Shown here: in pieces, positions 24,277-32,946 of the stretch
Numbering within the stretch: position 1 is the first letter of the stretch
Layout: the number at the start of each line of letters is the position of its first letter
Assembly (NCBI GenBank): GCA_964418425.1
Contig: CAYQLT010000012.1
Span: 5,463-69,462 of the forward strand
Source: CAYQLT01 sp964418425
Lineage (GTDB): Bacteria; Bacillota; Limnochordia; Limnochordales; Geochordaceae
Direction: 5' to 3'
DNA: 64,000 nt
The notes under the pieces: model-generated
What the model saw: the letters and a program-made list of their open reading frames with translations, nothing else
What the model was told of the DNA's origin: nothing
Databases searched by the model: none
Translations under genes and position numbers: made by a program

Positions 24277-25803
24277 TCACAGCACCTGCAGGGTTCGCAA
24301 GCCGGGGTCCCGAGGCCCTGACACGGAAAGCTCCGCCTCCCGAACCAGCATCAGCTGGCTGACGGCGGCGGCGCTGATACGCTCCCCGGGGCACAGGATG
24401 GGGATGCCGGGCGGATAACAGGCCACCATTTCCGCGCTGACGGCGCCTTCAGCCTGCTCCAGCGCCAGGGGCCGGGAGCGGGCGAAGAAAGCCTCCCGGG
24501 GCAAGACCTCCAGTTCGGGAAGAGGCAGGGGCCTGCTGGCCACCCGGGCTGCCGCCACCAGCCGCTCCAATCGGGCCGACCGGTACGAGCCGGCGTGTCG
24601 GGCCACGTACTGCAAAGCCCGGGCCAGCCGCTCCAGCTCTTCGGACGTGTTGCCGAAACCCACGATGAACAGCACGTTGAGCAGGTCTGACATCTCGGCC
24701 TGCAGCGGCCCCACATCCCGCAGCAGGCCCTCCACCACGTGCCCGGTCAGCCCCAGGGGCCACACTCCCACGGTCACCTTGGTGGGGTCCAGCCCCACCG
24801 CACCCGGCCGCCGGGCCCGCTCGGGCCCGAAGGTTTGCAGCCCGTCGACGCCTTCGATGCGGGTCCGAAGCTCGTGGGCCAGCTCCAGGGCGCGCCCGAG
24901 CAGCTGGCGGCCCGACGTGGCCATCTGCATGCGGGCCACGTCAATGGACGCCATCAGCAGGTACGAGGCGCTGGTGCTCTGCAAAAGGCGCAGCACCGCA
25001 CGCACCCGAGCCGGGTCGATGCGCTCTCCCCGCAGGTGCAGGATGGACGCCTGGGTGAAACCTCCCAGCATCTTGTGAACTCCCTGGGTGCAGGCGTCCG
25101 CGCCGGCAAGAAGGGACGGCAGGGGCAGCTCTTCGTGGAACCCCAGGTGGGGGCCATGGGCTTCGTCCACCAGCAGAACTTTCCCCCGGCGGTGAACCTC
25201 CTCGGCGATGGCGGCGATGTCTGCCACGAACCCGTGATAGGTGGGACTCACCAGCACCACGGCTCGGGCATCGGGGTGCCGGTCCAGCGCCCCGGCCACT
25301 GCCTGCGGGCTTACCCCCATGGGGATGCCGAAGTCGGGGTCGACCTCGGGCTGCACGAAGATGGGCGCCGTGCCGCTGAGGATGATGGCCGAGAGGATGG
25401 ACTTGTGGACGTTGCGCGCCACGATGATCTTGTCCTTGGGCTCGCAGGCCGCCAGGATCATGGCCTGGACGCCCACTGTGCTGCCGTTGATGAGGAAGAA
25501 GGAATGGTCGGCCCCGAAGGCCTCGGCGGCAAGCTCCTGGGCGCGGCGGATGGGGCCCGAAGGCTGGTGGAGGTCGTCAAGCCCGGGAACCCCGGTGACG
25601 TCCAGAGCGAAGACGCTGTCGCCCAAAAGCTCCCGCAGCCGCCAGTCTGCGCCGTGCCCGCCCCGATGACCGGGCATGTGAAAGCGGGTCACGCCCTGCC
25701 GCCGGTAGGCGACCATGGCATCCAGCAGAGGGGTCTGTGCCTGCTTGCGCAGGTCATAGGCCGGCGGGCGGTCCAGGATGACGCTCAAGTGGCATGCCCC
25801 CAT
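24277..25803 (-). CDS. PLP-dependent Orn/Lys/Arg decarboxylase (SpeA/YaaO type)
   Basis: 508 aa fold-type I decarboxylase without the N-terminal wing domain, as in Bacillus SpeA. Key segments: FHMPGHRGGHGAD, INGSTVGVQAMILA, VSPTYHGFVADI, VDEAHGPHLGFH and the PLP lysine in TQGVHKMLGGFTQAS. The C-terminal domain (AEMVACYPPGIPILCPGE) is typical. It probably makes agmatine or cadaverine. A pyruvoyl arginine decarboxylase sits 23 kb away beside speE/speB, so the arginine role may belong to that one and this may prefer lysine. ATG at 25803 is close to its AGGAA; TTG at 25788 is possible. Confidence 0.87.
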   Translation of the reverse strand: MGACHLSVILDRPPAYDLRKQAQTPLLDAMVAYRRQGVTRFHMPGHRGGHGADWRLRELLGDSVFALDVTGVPGLDDLHQPSGPIRRAQELAAEAFGADHSFFLINGSTVGVQAMILAACEPKDKIIVARNVHKSILSAIILSGTAPIFVQPEVDPDFGIPMGVSPQAVAGALDRHPDARAVVLVSPTYHGFVADIAAIAEEVHRRGKVLLVDEAHGPHLGFHEELPLPSLLAGADACTQGVHKMLGGFTQASILHLRGERIDPARVRAVLRLLQSTSASYLLMASIDVARMQMATSGRQLLGRALELAHELRTRIEGVDGLQTFGPERARRPGAVGLDPTKVTVGVWPLGLTGHVVEGLLRDVGPLQAEMSDLLNVLFIVGFGNTSEELERLARALQYVARHAGSYRSARLERLVAAARVASRPLPLPELEVLPREAFFARSRPLALEQAEGAVSAEMVACYPPGIPILCPGERISAAAVSQLMLVREAELSVSGPRDPGLRTLQVL

Positions 25804-25886
25804 TTCCTGGCCGTGAGGTCCTGGGAACCGACCACCAGGCTATGCCGGGAGCCCGCCGAAGTGCGCGACTCTGGGGCGGCTGAACC

Positions 25887-26309
25887 CTACTCGCCCATCA
25901 CCTTGATGATCACGCGCTTCGGCCTTTGTCCGTCGAACTCCGCATAGTACACCTGCTGCCACGGCCCCAGATCCAGGCGGCCGCCGGTGACCGGGAGCAG
26001 AACCTGGTGGTGCACCAAAAGGTTTTTCAGGTGGGCGTCACCGTTGGTCTCGCCGGTGCGGTGGTGGCGGTAGTCGGGGCGGTACGGGGCGAGCCTTTCC
26101 AGCCACTCGTCGATATCCTGCAAAAGCCCGTCTTCGGCGTCGTTGACCCAGACGCCGGCGGTGATGTGCATCGCGGAGACCAGCACCATGCCTTCCTGGA
26201 TCCCGCTCGCCCGCACCGCCCGGGCGACACGGTCGGTGATGTTGATGTACTCTCGCTTGCTCTTGGTGTGAAAAGTCAGATACTCCGTGTGAAACTTCAC
26301 CGCCTCCAT
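25887..26309 (-). CDS. YjbQ/UPF0047 family protein
   Basis: 140 aa. KSKREYINITDRVARAV, VSAMHITAGVWVNDAEDGL, NGDAHLKNLLVHHQVLLPV and GPWQQVYYAEFDGQRPKRVI are the conserved stretches of UPF0047, with two His and the Glu/Asp cluster of the putative active site. Members are called secondary thiamin-phosphate synthase from weak in vitro activity; true function unresolved. ATG at 26309 follows AGGAAGGGAG. Divergent from the OsmC gene, sharing a 108-bp control region. Confidence 0.85.
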   Translation of the reverse strand: MEAVKFHTEYLTFHTKSKREYINITDRVARAVRASGIQEGMVLVSAMHITAGVWVNDAEDGLLQDIDEWLERLAPYRPDYRHHRTGETNGDAHLKNLLVHHQVLLPVTGGRLDLGPWQQVYYAEFDGQRPKRVIIKVMGE

Positions 26310-26394
26310 CTCCCTTCCTGCGACGGACTCCATCCCCGTCAGGGCCGGCCCGATCCCGTGCCGGATCCCGGCCCCCTCAGGGTTCGGCCGTTTC

Positions 26395-26406
26395 GGAGTA
26401 TACTCC
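26395..26406. promoter_or_regulatory. Palindrome GGAGTATACTCC before the OsmC-like gene
   Basis: A perfect 12-bp palindrome ending about 12 bp before the OsmC start codon and just before its GGAGGT. Placement would let a bound regulator block both divergent genes, but the element is short. Confidence 0.25.
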
Positions 26407-26417
26407 CCCGGAGGTGC

Positions 26418-27029
26418 ATGCGCGTGGCCAGGGAGACGGGTTCGGGTACGGGTAGGGAGACCTCGGCAAGCCCGCAACGGCCTGCTTCCGGCGTGTTCGG
26501 CAACGTCCAGGTCGGACGGCTTCGGGAGACGGCTGTTGCGGCATCGGCCGATCCGTCCCGGGCGGTGCTGGAGGTCCAGATGGACGGGACGTGGAGCCTG
26601 CAGGAGGGGCAGCCCCAGTTTTCAGCCGTGGTGCCGGTTCCCGCCGTAGGTAGCGTGGAGCTGGCCGCCGACTTCCCGCCGCCCCTGGGCGGATGGGGGC
26701 GCTCGCCGAGCCCCGTGCAGTATTGCCTGTACGGTGCGACCGCCTGCTTTTTGTCCACTTTCGCCGTGGTGGCCGCCCTGGAGGGGGTGCGCCTCCACAG
26801 CCTCCGGGTACGCTGCTCGGCAAGGCTCAACCTCCAGCGCTTCTTGGGGGTGGGGGACGCTCCCGTGGTGGAGAGCCTCAAGTGGACCGTTTTGGCGGAG
26901 GCCGACGTGGGCGACGAAGAGCTGGAGCGTTTGCGGGTGCTGGCCGAGGAGCGCTGTCCGGCCACCTGGTGTTTGCAGAATCGGGTGCCAGTGACCTCTG
27001 AGGTACGACGGCCGTCGCCGTCCGGCTGA
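26418..27029 (+). CDS. OsmC-family protein
   Basis: 203 aa. The two redox cysteines of the OsmC/Ohr superfamily are seen in YGATACFLSTFAVVAAL and RCPATWCLQN. The arrangement is closer to general OsmC-like proteins than to Ohr; expected activity is thiol-dependent reduction of organic or acyl hydroperoxides. An extra 45-residue N-terminus is low in structure. ATG at 26418 is directly behind GGAGGTG. Confidence 0.8.
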   Translation: MRVARETGSGTGRETSASPQRPASGVFGNVQVGRLRETAVAASADPSRAVLEVQMDGTWSLQEGQPQFSAVVPVPAVGSVELAADFPPPLGGWGRSPSPVQYCLYGATACFLSTFAVVAALEGVRLHSLRVRCSARLNLQRFLGVGDAPVVESLKWTVLAEADVGDEELERLRVLAEERCPATWCLQNRVPVTSEVRRPSPSG

Positions 27030-27097
27030 GACGCGGCGACCGTTGCCCCCGGCGTCGTGCTTGCCGGCGCCGACATCAGCCGGCCCGGCCCGAAAGC

Positions 27098-27197
27098 NNN
27101 NNNNNNNNNNNNNNNNNNNNNNNNNNNNNNNNNNNNNNNNNNNNNNNNNNNNNNNNNNNNNNNNNNNNNNNNNNNNNNNNNNNNNNNNNNNNNNNNN
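27098..27197. other. Assembly gap (100 N) flanked by identical 55-bp sequences
   Basis: Bases 27043-27097 repeat exactly as 27198-27252. As for the gap at 21.3 kb, this looks like an overlap-join of two contigs. The duplicated 55 bp contain the C-terminal codons of the PHP gene, and collapsing would leave about 46 bp between the convergent OsmC and PHP genes. Confidence 0.9.
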
Positions 27198-27230
27198 TTG
27201 CCCCCGGCGTCGTGCTTGCCGGCGCCGACA

Positions 27231-28262
27231 TCAGCCGGCCCGGCCCGAAAGCAACCAGAAGGGCTGGGACCAGGCGGCCCGGCCGTCCGGGAGCTCCACC
27301 TCCACCCGCACGAAGGGCTCGTCTCCTCGCAGGCGATACATCGCCTCCGGGCCGCGGGACGCCTGCAAGAGCTGCAGCCCCGCCCCCAGGAACCGGATGG
27401 TGGCAGACGGGTGGGTGCGCACCCGGACCGCGGGAGGGTCCAGCGCCGCGAACTCGGCTTCGGCTCCCGTGCTGGCGTAAAAACAGCCGCAGGCCAGCGC
27501 CCGGCGCAGCGCGCCGGCAGCCTGTTGGCTTGAACCGAAAGCCGCCCACACGCCGTCGCCCTGGACCTGTCCTTGCCGGGAGGAGCCGGGATCGGGTGGG
27601 GGTTTCGGGTGTGCGGCGGGGCAGGGTAGCCCCACCACCACCCAGGCTCGCCCGATCTGCTCGGCACGGTGGCTGTCGTCAACCGCCACGGCCCACAGGG
27701 GTGAGGCGGCGCCCCGCCGGGTGAGGGCCCCGTCCCAGAGGGCGACGCTTTTGTCCACGGGGGAGTGGTGGTTGACGATCTCCATCAGCGTGATGCGGGG
27801 ATCCAGGAGCTCTTCCACAGCCCACCGCCCCGTTCCCAGGTTTCCGGGCCAGGCCGGGTGGCAGGCAGCGGCCAGCCCCCCTTCTTCAGCCGTCGCCTGC
27901 AGACGGGCGGCCAGCGGCTGGCGGCCGGGAAGCGGCCGCTGCACGAAAAGCCGCAGCAGGTGAGGGCCCAGAGGGCGGAAGGGACGGGGTAGGGTGCTCT
28001 CCTCGCCCGGCAGCACCAGGCAGCCGTCCAGAAAGTGCGCGGGGGTCTGCGGCACCCGATCGTGGTCGGTGATGAAGACGAACGCGAAGCCCCGCCCGGC
28101 ATACGCCCGCACCGCCTGCTCAGGGCTCAGGCGGCCGTCCGAGCGGGTCGTGTGCAGGTGGAGCTGCCCCTTGACCCAAAGGGCCCGAGCGGCTTCCCCC
28201 GATGCGCCGTCACAGGCGGGCCGGTAGGGGTCGGCCAGCGCCGCGGGCCTGTGGCACGTCAA
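27231..28262 (-). CDS. PHP-domain metallohydrolase (CehA/McbA-like)
   Basis: 343 aa. The PHP metal-binding motifs LHLHTTRSDG and FITDHDRVP are near residues 33-73, followed by further ligands in AACHPAWPG and EIVNHHSPVD and VAVDDSHR. Such proteins are trinuclear-metal phosphoesterases; the CehA-like group lacks a defined physiological substrate. The TTG start at 28262 overlaps the stop of the upstream HAD-MutY gene by 4 bp. The stop falls inside the duplicated 55-bp sequence next to the gap, but is the same in either copy. Confidence 0.8.
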   Translation of the reverse strand: MTCHRPAALADPYRPACDGASGEAARALWVKGQLHLHTTRSDGRLSPEQAVRAYAGRGFAFVFITDHDRVPQTPAHFLDGCLVLPGEESTLPRPFRPLGPHLLRLFVQRPLPGRQPLAARLQATAEEGGLAAACHPAWPGNLGTGRWAVEELLDPRITLMEIVNHHSPVDKSVALWDGALTRRGAASPLWAVAVDDSHRAEQIGRAWVVVGLPCPAAHPKPPPDPGSSRQGQVQGDGVWAAFGSSQQAAGALRRALACGCFYASTGAEAEFAALDPPAVRVRTHPSATIRFLGAGLQLLQASRGPEAMYRLRGDEPFVRVEVELPDGRAAWSQPFWLLSGRAG

Positions 28263-30316
28263 GGGCCGACGCCTCTTCTGCCCTGCCCGGCGGTGCCGGC
28301 GAGCTGAAGCATCCGGCGAAACGCGCTGGGCATCGGCAGGGTGGCCAGTTCCCGCTCATCCGCCCAGCGGGCGCTGGCAGGATAGGCCGGCCTCTCTTCG
28401 GCGGCCTCGGCGTGCTCCTGGCCCTGCGCCGATGGACGCGCCGCGCGGCTCCCACCCGTCCCGGGCGTCTCTCCCTGCCCGTCCTGCCACAAACCGGCGG
28501 GACGGGCGGCAAAAACCCGAATTCGCCAGCTCCGGTGGCTGAATTCCCACCGAAACTCGCCCACCTCCCCCAGCACTTCCACCTCCACGCCCGTCTGCGT
28601 GCGGACCGCCTCCCGCACCGCCTCCTCCCATGCGCTCCCCTCGGCGATTTCGACGGCAGGCGGACCCCACAGCCCTCCCAGCAGTCCGTCGGGCTGGCGG
28701 CGAACCAGCAGGAGACGGCCATGCGGATCCCGCACCCAGGCGACCGCCACCGGAACCTCCCGGGGGTGCGGGCGCACCCTTCGGGGTGGCAGCTCGTCCG
28801 CCAGCCCGTACGCCCATGTGGCGCACCAGCTCTGCACCGGGCATTGCGGGCAACGCGGGGGACGCCGGCAGATGCGGGAGCCCAGCTCCATCAGTCCCTG
28901 CACGAAATCTCCGGCCCGCCCGGGCGGGATGGCGGAGCGAGCCCATGCCGCCAGCTCCCGGGCCACCCGGGGCCGGCGGAAATCCTCCCACATCATCAAA
29001 AGCCGGGAGAGGACCCGTCCCGCGTTGGCGTCGATGGCGGGCTCGGGGCGGCCGTAGGCGATGGAGGCGACAGCCGCCGCCATGTACGGGCCGATGCCGG
29101 GCAGTCTCCGAAGCTCCGCCGGGTCGTCGGGGATTTGCCCCCCATAGCCCTCCACGATCCGGCGGGCTGCCTCCCGTAAAAGCCGGGCTCTCCGATAGTA
29201 CCCCAATCCCTGCCAGGCCTGAAGCACCGCCTCCTCGCTGGCACGGGCGAGGCTGTGGATGTCGGGAAAGCGCGCCATGAAGCGCTCGAAGTAATCGGTG
29301 ACGGTCCCCACCCGAGTTTGCTGCAGCATAAACTCTGACACCAAAACCCGGTACGGATCACGGCTGCGCCTCCACGGAAGCGGCCGCCGGCTGCGCTCGA
29401 ACCAGTCCACCAGGGCCCGGCCCAGATCCTGCAGGGGAAGGATGGGCACCTGCCAGCCTTCGCCGACCCCGGGGGATGTCGCTCCGGCAGGGCTGTCCCA
29501 GTGTTCCACCACCGCGGGGACTTCCCCCACGTGAAGAACCGCCGCGTCCGGTAGACAGTACGGCACCAGGGCGCCGTCGGCCCGAGCCCTTCGCTCCAGC
29601 CCCCTTTGCACCTCCTGGCGCCATTCCTCCATCTCTGCCAGCATGGCGGGCCGCTCCCATGGCGGCGCGCGTCGCAGGGCTTCCTCCCTGGCAAGGCGAG
29701 GCGGGACCACCCAGATGGCCCTCAGCCCTGCCCGCCTGGCGGCTGCCACGTCGTAAAGCAGGTCGTCGCCCACGTGTACGGCATCGGGGGCCCTGCGGCC
29801 GTCGCACACCACGTAGAAAGCCCGGGGCTCCGGCTTGGCCGTGCCGGTGAGGTCCGGGGCTGACACCCTTTCGAAGGCGGCGCCCAGCCCCAGCGCCTCC
29901 AGAACCGGCCGTTGGTAGGCCCACAACCCGTTGGTCACGGCGGCCAAATCATGGCCCCGGGCCCTCAGCAGCCGCAGGGCCTCCCGGGCCGTGGGGTGCA
30001 TCAGGGAGACGAACCCTCCCCTTCGCGCGTAGCGCTCCACCATGGAGGCCATCTTCTCCGCCAGCGGTTCAATGCCCCGGGCCCGGGCCACGTCGGCCAG
30101 GACCGAGTCCCAGTCGTACGGGGCGACGGGATCGTAGCGGCCGCCCGGCACGTCCTGAAGACGCAGCCGCCTGCGGTGCTCCTCCACAACCGCCTGCACC
30201 ACCGCCAGCTCGTCCCCGCCGAACCCCCTGGAGAGCTGCCGGGCCACCTCCGGGAAAACGCCGTCCCGGAACGGGTTTCGCATGATGACGCCGTCAAGGT
30301 CGAAACTAACCAGCAC
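28259..30316 (-). CDS. mutY: Fusion: HAD-family hydrolase + MutY adenine DNA glycosylase
   Basis: 685 aa in one frame. Residues 1-235 are a HAD phosphatase: FDLDGVI (nucleophile Asp), AAVTNG, KPEPRAFYVV (Lys) and VHVGDDLLYDVAAARRAG. After a linker of about 60 residues, residues 300-520 are a MutY glycosylase: VSEFMLQQTRVG (catalytic Glu), LRRLPGIGPYMAAAV (helix-hairpin-helix), AIDANAGRVLSRL (catalytic Asp) and a Cys cluster. The cluster spacing is C-x5-C-x2-C-x5-C, one residue shorter than the usual x6. Residues 530-660 match the NUDIX-like 8-oxoG recognition domain (VAVAWVRDPHGRLLLVRR). The protein should remove A opposite 8-oxoG; the HAD domain may dephosphorylate a nucleotide or sugar phosphate. 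Confidence 0.88.
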   Translation of the reverse strand: MLVSFDLDGVIMRNPFRDGVFPEVARQLSRGFGGDELAVVQAVVEEHRRRLRLQDVPGGRYDPVAPYDWDSVLADVARARGIEPLAEKMASMVERYARRGGFVSLMHPTAREALRLLRARGHDLAAVTNGLWAYQRPVLEALGLGAAFERVSAPDLTGTAKPEPRAFYVVCDGRRAPDAVHVGDDLLYDVAAARRAGLRAIWVVPPRLAREEALRRAPPWERPAMLAEMEEWRQEVQRGLERRARADGALVPYCLPDAAVLHVGEVPAVVEHWDSPAGATSPGVGEGWQVPILPLQDLGRALVDWFERSRRPLPWRRSRDPYRVLVSEFMLQQTRVGTVTDYFERFMARFPDIHSLARASEEAVLQAWQGLGYYRRARLLREAARRIVEGYGGQIPDDPAELRRLPGIGPYMAAAVASIAYGRPEPAIDANAGRVLSRLLMMWEDFRRPRVARELAAWARSAIPPGRAGDFVQGLMELGSRICRRPPRCPQCPVQSWCATWAYGLADELPPRRVRPHPREVPVAVAWVRDPHGRLLLVRRQPDGLLGGLWGPPAVEIAEGSAWEEAVREAVRTQTGVEVEVLGEVGEFRWEFSHRSWRIRVFAARPAGLWQDGQGETPGTGGSRAARPSAQGQEHAEAAEERPAYPASARWADERELATLPMPSAFRRMLQLAGTAGQGRRGVGP

Positions 30317-30337
30317 GACAGGCGCCCACCCGCTCCC

Positions 30338-32140
30338 CTACGGCCTGGCCTGCTCCGCCAGCACACGGGCCAGGCGGTCGGGAAAATCGGTGATGATGCC
30401 GTCCACGCCCATCGTCACGAACCGGCGCATGGAGGGCTCGTCGTTGACGGTCCAGACGTGCAGGGGTACGCCCCAGCGCCGGGCCATGCGCACCATCGAT
30501 TCGGTCACCACCGGCAGCCCCAGGTAGCGCTCCGGAAGCTGCAGCACGGCGCCCGGGGGCCTGGTGAAAGCCCCGAGACCCAGCCGGTGAAGGGCCACCA
30601 GCCGCAGCGCCTCGCCCTTGGGTGTAGAGGTGGGAACGTCGGGCGCCAGCGCTCGCGCCCTCTGCACCGCCCGATCCCCGAACCCCGCCAAAAGCACCCG
30701 CTGCCGTGCTGCGGTCCGGTCCAACACGGCCACCACCGCCTCGGCGATGGCCGGATCGTCCGGCTTCATCTCCACCACAAACCGCGCTTGCGGGAAAGCC
30801 CGCAGCACCTCCTCGAGGGTGGGCACCCGCACCCCCCTGCCCCGGAAGGGGTAACTGGTGCCGTCGGGAGTGAACCGGAAGCCCGCGTCCAGTGTCTGGA
30901 TCTGGGCGAGGGTGAGGGAGGCGACGCGCCCGCGTCCGTTGGTGGTGCGCTCGACGCTCTCATCGTGGATGACCACCACATGGCCGTCGGCGGTGAGGTG
31001 GACGTCCAGCTCCAGCCAGGTGGCCCCGGCCCGCAGCCCCTCCGAGAAGGCCGGCAGGGTGTTTTCCGGAGCCAGGCCGGCGGCCCCCCGGTGGCCGATG
31101 ATGAGCGGCCGGCCCTCGGTCCTGCGCAGGGCGTAAGCGGCCACGCTTTCCGGCTGGCGCGGGAGCCAGGCGGCCGCCGCGCCCACCGCCACGGCGACCA
31201 CCCCGGTTCCCACCAGGACCGGCGCGAGGGCCTCTCGGGACGGAGCCGCGATGCTGGGGATGCGCCGCAGGCGTGCCCGCTCCGCGATGGAGACAGGCGG
31301 CTTCGCCAGCCCCAGCTGGAGAAACAACAGCGGCGCGATCAGCACAACCCAGACGGCCACCACCGCGTGGCCCAGCAGGGCAGGAAGCCCCGGCGGCACG
31401 TAGGCTCTCACAGCGGCCGCCAGGCCGGCGAAGCCTGCGTACCCCACCACCAGACGCACGAACTGGGTGCCAAGGGGTGAGCGGCTGTCGTAGGGGACAG
31501 CCCGCAGGGCCACATGGCCGGCCAGGAACAACCCCATGAGAAAGCCCAGAGCCCGCTCCGCCAGGGCAGAGGGGTAAAGCGGCCACAGCAGCAGGGGTAC
31601 CAGAACGCTCAAAGCCCTCTTGAGCCCCGGCGACCAGCGCCCTCCTGCGCCCCGCACCCAAACCGCGGCCGCGCCGGCCACCATCAGCAGCCCCAGAGCC
31701 CAGCCGCCGACGGTGTCCATGGGGTAATGGACGCCCAGGTAGACCCGGGAGAGGGACGTCCCGACGATCAATACCACAGCCAGGGCCACAAACCACGGCC
31801 GGGGAAACTCCAGGGCCAGCCAACCCCACAAGGTCAGGCTCCCCTGTGCATGGCCCGAGGGAAAACCCGGACCCTCCGCGGAGGCCAGCTGCTCGATCCC
31901 CAGCGACGGGTCCGGCCTGGGCATGGCCAGCCATTCCTTCACAGCCCCGTTGAGCCATATGCTGAGCAGAAAGACGATCGCAAGCCGCAGCCCTTTTTCC
32001 CTGTCCACGGCCCAGTAAACCAGCGGCACGAGCAGGATGTAGAAAAGCTCTTCGCCCATCCAGCTGAACGCCAGCATCACGGCGTCCAGGGCGGGAGAGC
32101 GCAGGGACTGAAGCCACCGGATCCAGCTTGCGTCCAGCAA
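30338..32140 (-). CDS. Fusion: PAP2 phosphatase + glycerophosphodiester phosphodiesterase
   Basis: About 600 aa. Residues 1-200 are a membrane PAP2 domain with all three motifs, KEWLAMPRP, FPSGHAQGS and SRVYLGVHYPMD. Several more helices follow (to about residue 340). Residues 355-600 are a GDPD domain: IIGHRGAAGLAPENT, ELDVHLTADG, VIHDESVERTTNG, VEMKPDDP and VDGIITDFPD. The product would be a membrane lipid enzyme joining phosphatidate-type phosphatase and glycerophosphodiesterase activities. TTG 32140 follows GGGGGG and begins at the conserved domain; an ATG at 32293 would add an unlikely Pro/Arg-rich 51 residues. Confidence 0.82.
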   Translation of the reverse strand: MLDASWIRWLQSLRSPALDAVMLAFSWMGEELFYILLVPLVYWAVDREKGLRLAIVFLLSIWLNGAVKEWLAMPRPDPSLGIEQLASAEGPGFPSGHAQGSLTLWGWLALEFPRPWFVALAVVLIVGTSLSRVYLGVHYPMDTVGGWALGLLMVAGAAAVWVRGAGGRWSPGLKRALSVLVPLLLWPLYPSALAERALGFLMGLFLAGHVALRAVPYDSRSPLGTQFVRLVVGYAGFAGLAAAVRAYVPPGLPALLGHAVVAVWVVLIAPLLFLQLGLAKPPVSIAERARLRRIPSIAAPSREALAPVLVGTGVVAVAVGAAAAWLPRQPESVAAYALRRTEGRPLIIGHRGAAGLAPENTLPAFSEGLRAGATWLELDVHLTADGHVVVIHDESVERTTNGRGRVASLTLAQIQTLDAGFRFTPDGTSYPFRGRGVRVPTLEEVLRAFPQARFVVEMKPDDPAIAEAVVAVLDRTAARQRVLLAGFGDRAVQRARALAPDVPTSTPKGEALRLVALHRLGLGAFTRPPGAVLQLPERYLGLPVVTESMVRMARRWGVPLHVWTVNDEPSMRRFVTMGVDGIITDFPDRLARVLAEQARP

Positions 32141-32330
32141 GACGGGTACCCCCCGCGGCCGCAGGGAGGGTTGTGGCGGCCGTCGGGGAGGCCGGTTCGG
32201 CCCAACCCGGGCCGATCCCTCCTGATGGCGCCAATTCCAGGAAGGCGACCCCGGCGGCCCGCGAACAGGAGGAATGGCCCATGCCGCAGCCAATGCAACG
32301 GCGACGACCAGGGGCAGGTGAACGCTTCCG

Positions 32331-32942
32331 ATGGGTACCCGACTGGCGGCGGCGATGACCCTCCTGGTGGCGTCTGTGGTGGCTTTCCGGGTCGCTGGGG
32401 CAGAGGCTCAAGCAGGCACTGCAGCTGGCGGACCGCCCCGGGTTCTCCAGGAGGGTATGTGGGGAGAGGACGTCTTCCGGCTTCAGCTGGCCCTTCAGGA
32501 GCTGGGGCTCAAGGTCATGGACGTGACGGGCTACTTCGGGCCCGCCACCAAAGCCGCGGTCCAGCGTCTGCAGCAGGCGGTAGGCTTGCCGCCCGACGGC
32601 GTGGTGGGCCCGGCCACCCGGCGGGTGCTGGAGGGGCTGCAACGTCCGTACCGGCACCGGGTGCAGCCGGGGGACAACCTGTGGGATCTGGCGCGGCGCT
32701 TCGCAACCACCATGGAGAGCCTGATGGACGCCAACGACCTTACCACCACCACCCTGCGGCCCGGTCAGGAGCTGGTCATCCCGTCCGTTCGGCTGCTGTA
32801 CGTTCCGGCGGCGACCCGTCTTGCCGATCTTGCCCGCCGGTTGGGTGTGCCCCTTCGCTCGTTATTGGAGCTCAACAACCTCGAGGAGGCCAGCGTCGTC
32901 GCGGCGGGCAGCGAGATCTGGGTTCCTCTGCCCCGCTTTTGA
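32331..32942 (+). CDS. Secreted peptidoglycan-binding protein (PG_binding_1 + LysM)
   Basis: 203 aa. A signal peptide (AAAMTLLVASVVAFRVAGAEA) precedes a PG_binding_1 domain (WGEDVFRLQLALQELGLKV, YFGPATKAAVQRLQQ) and a LysM domain HRVQPGDNLWDLARRFATTM; a second, weaker LysM follows (RLADLARRLGVPLRSLLELNN). No catalytic domain, so it probably anchors or recognises cell wall. ATG at 32331 with AGGTGA upstream. It ends 4 bp from the convergent NlpC/P60-like gene. Confidence 0.83.
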   Translation: MGTRLAAAMTLLVASVVAFRVAGAEAQAGTAAGGPPRVLQEGMWGEDVFRLQLALQELGLKVMDVTGYFGPATKAAVQRLQQAVGLPPDGVVGPATRRVLEGLQRPYRHRVQPGDNLWDLARRFATTMESLMDANDLTTTTLRPGQELVIPSVRLLYVPAATRLADLARRLGVPLRSLLELNNLEEASVVAAGSEIWVPLPRF

Positions 32943-32946
32943 TGCC

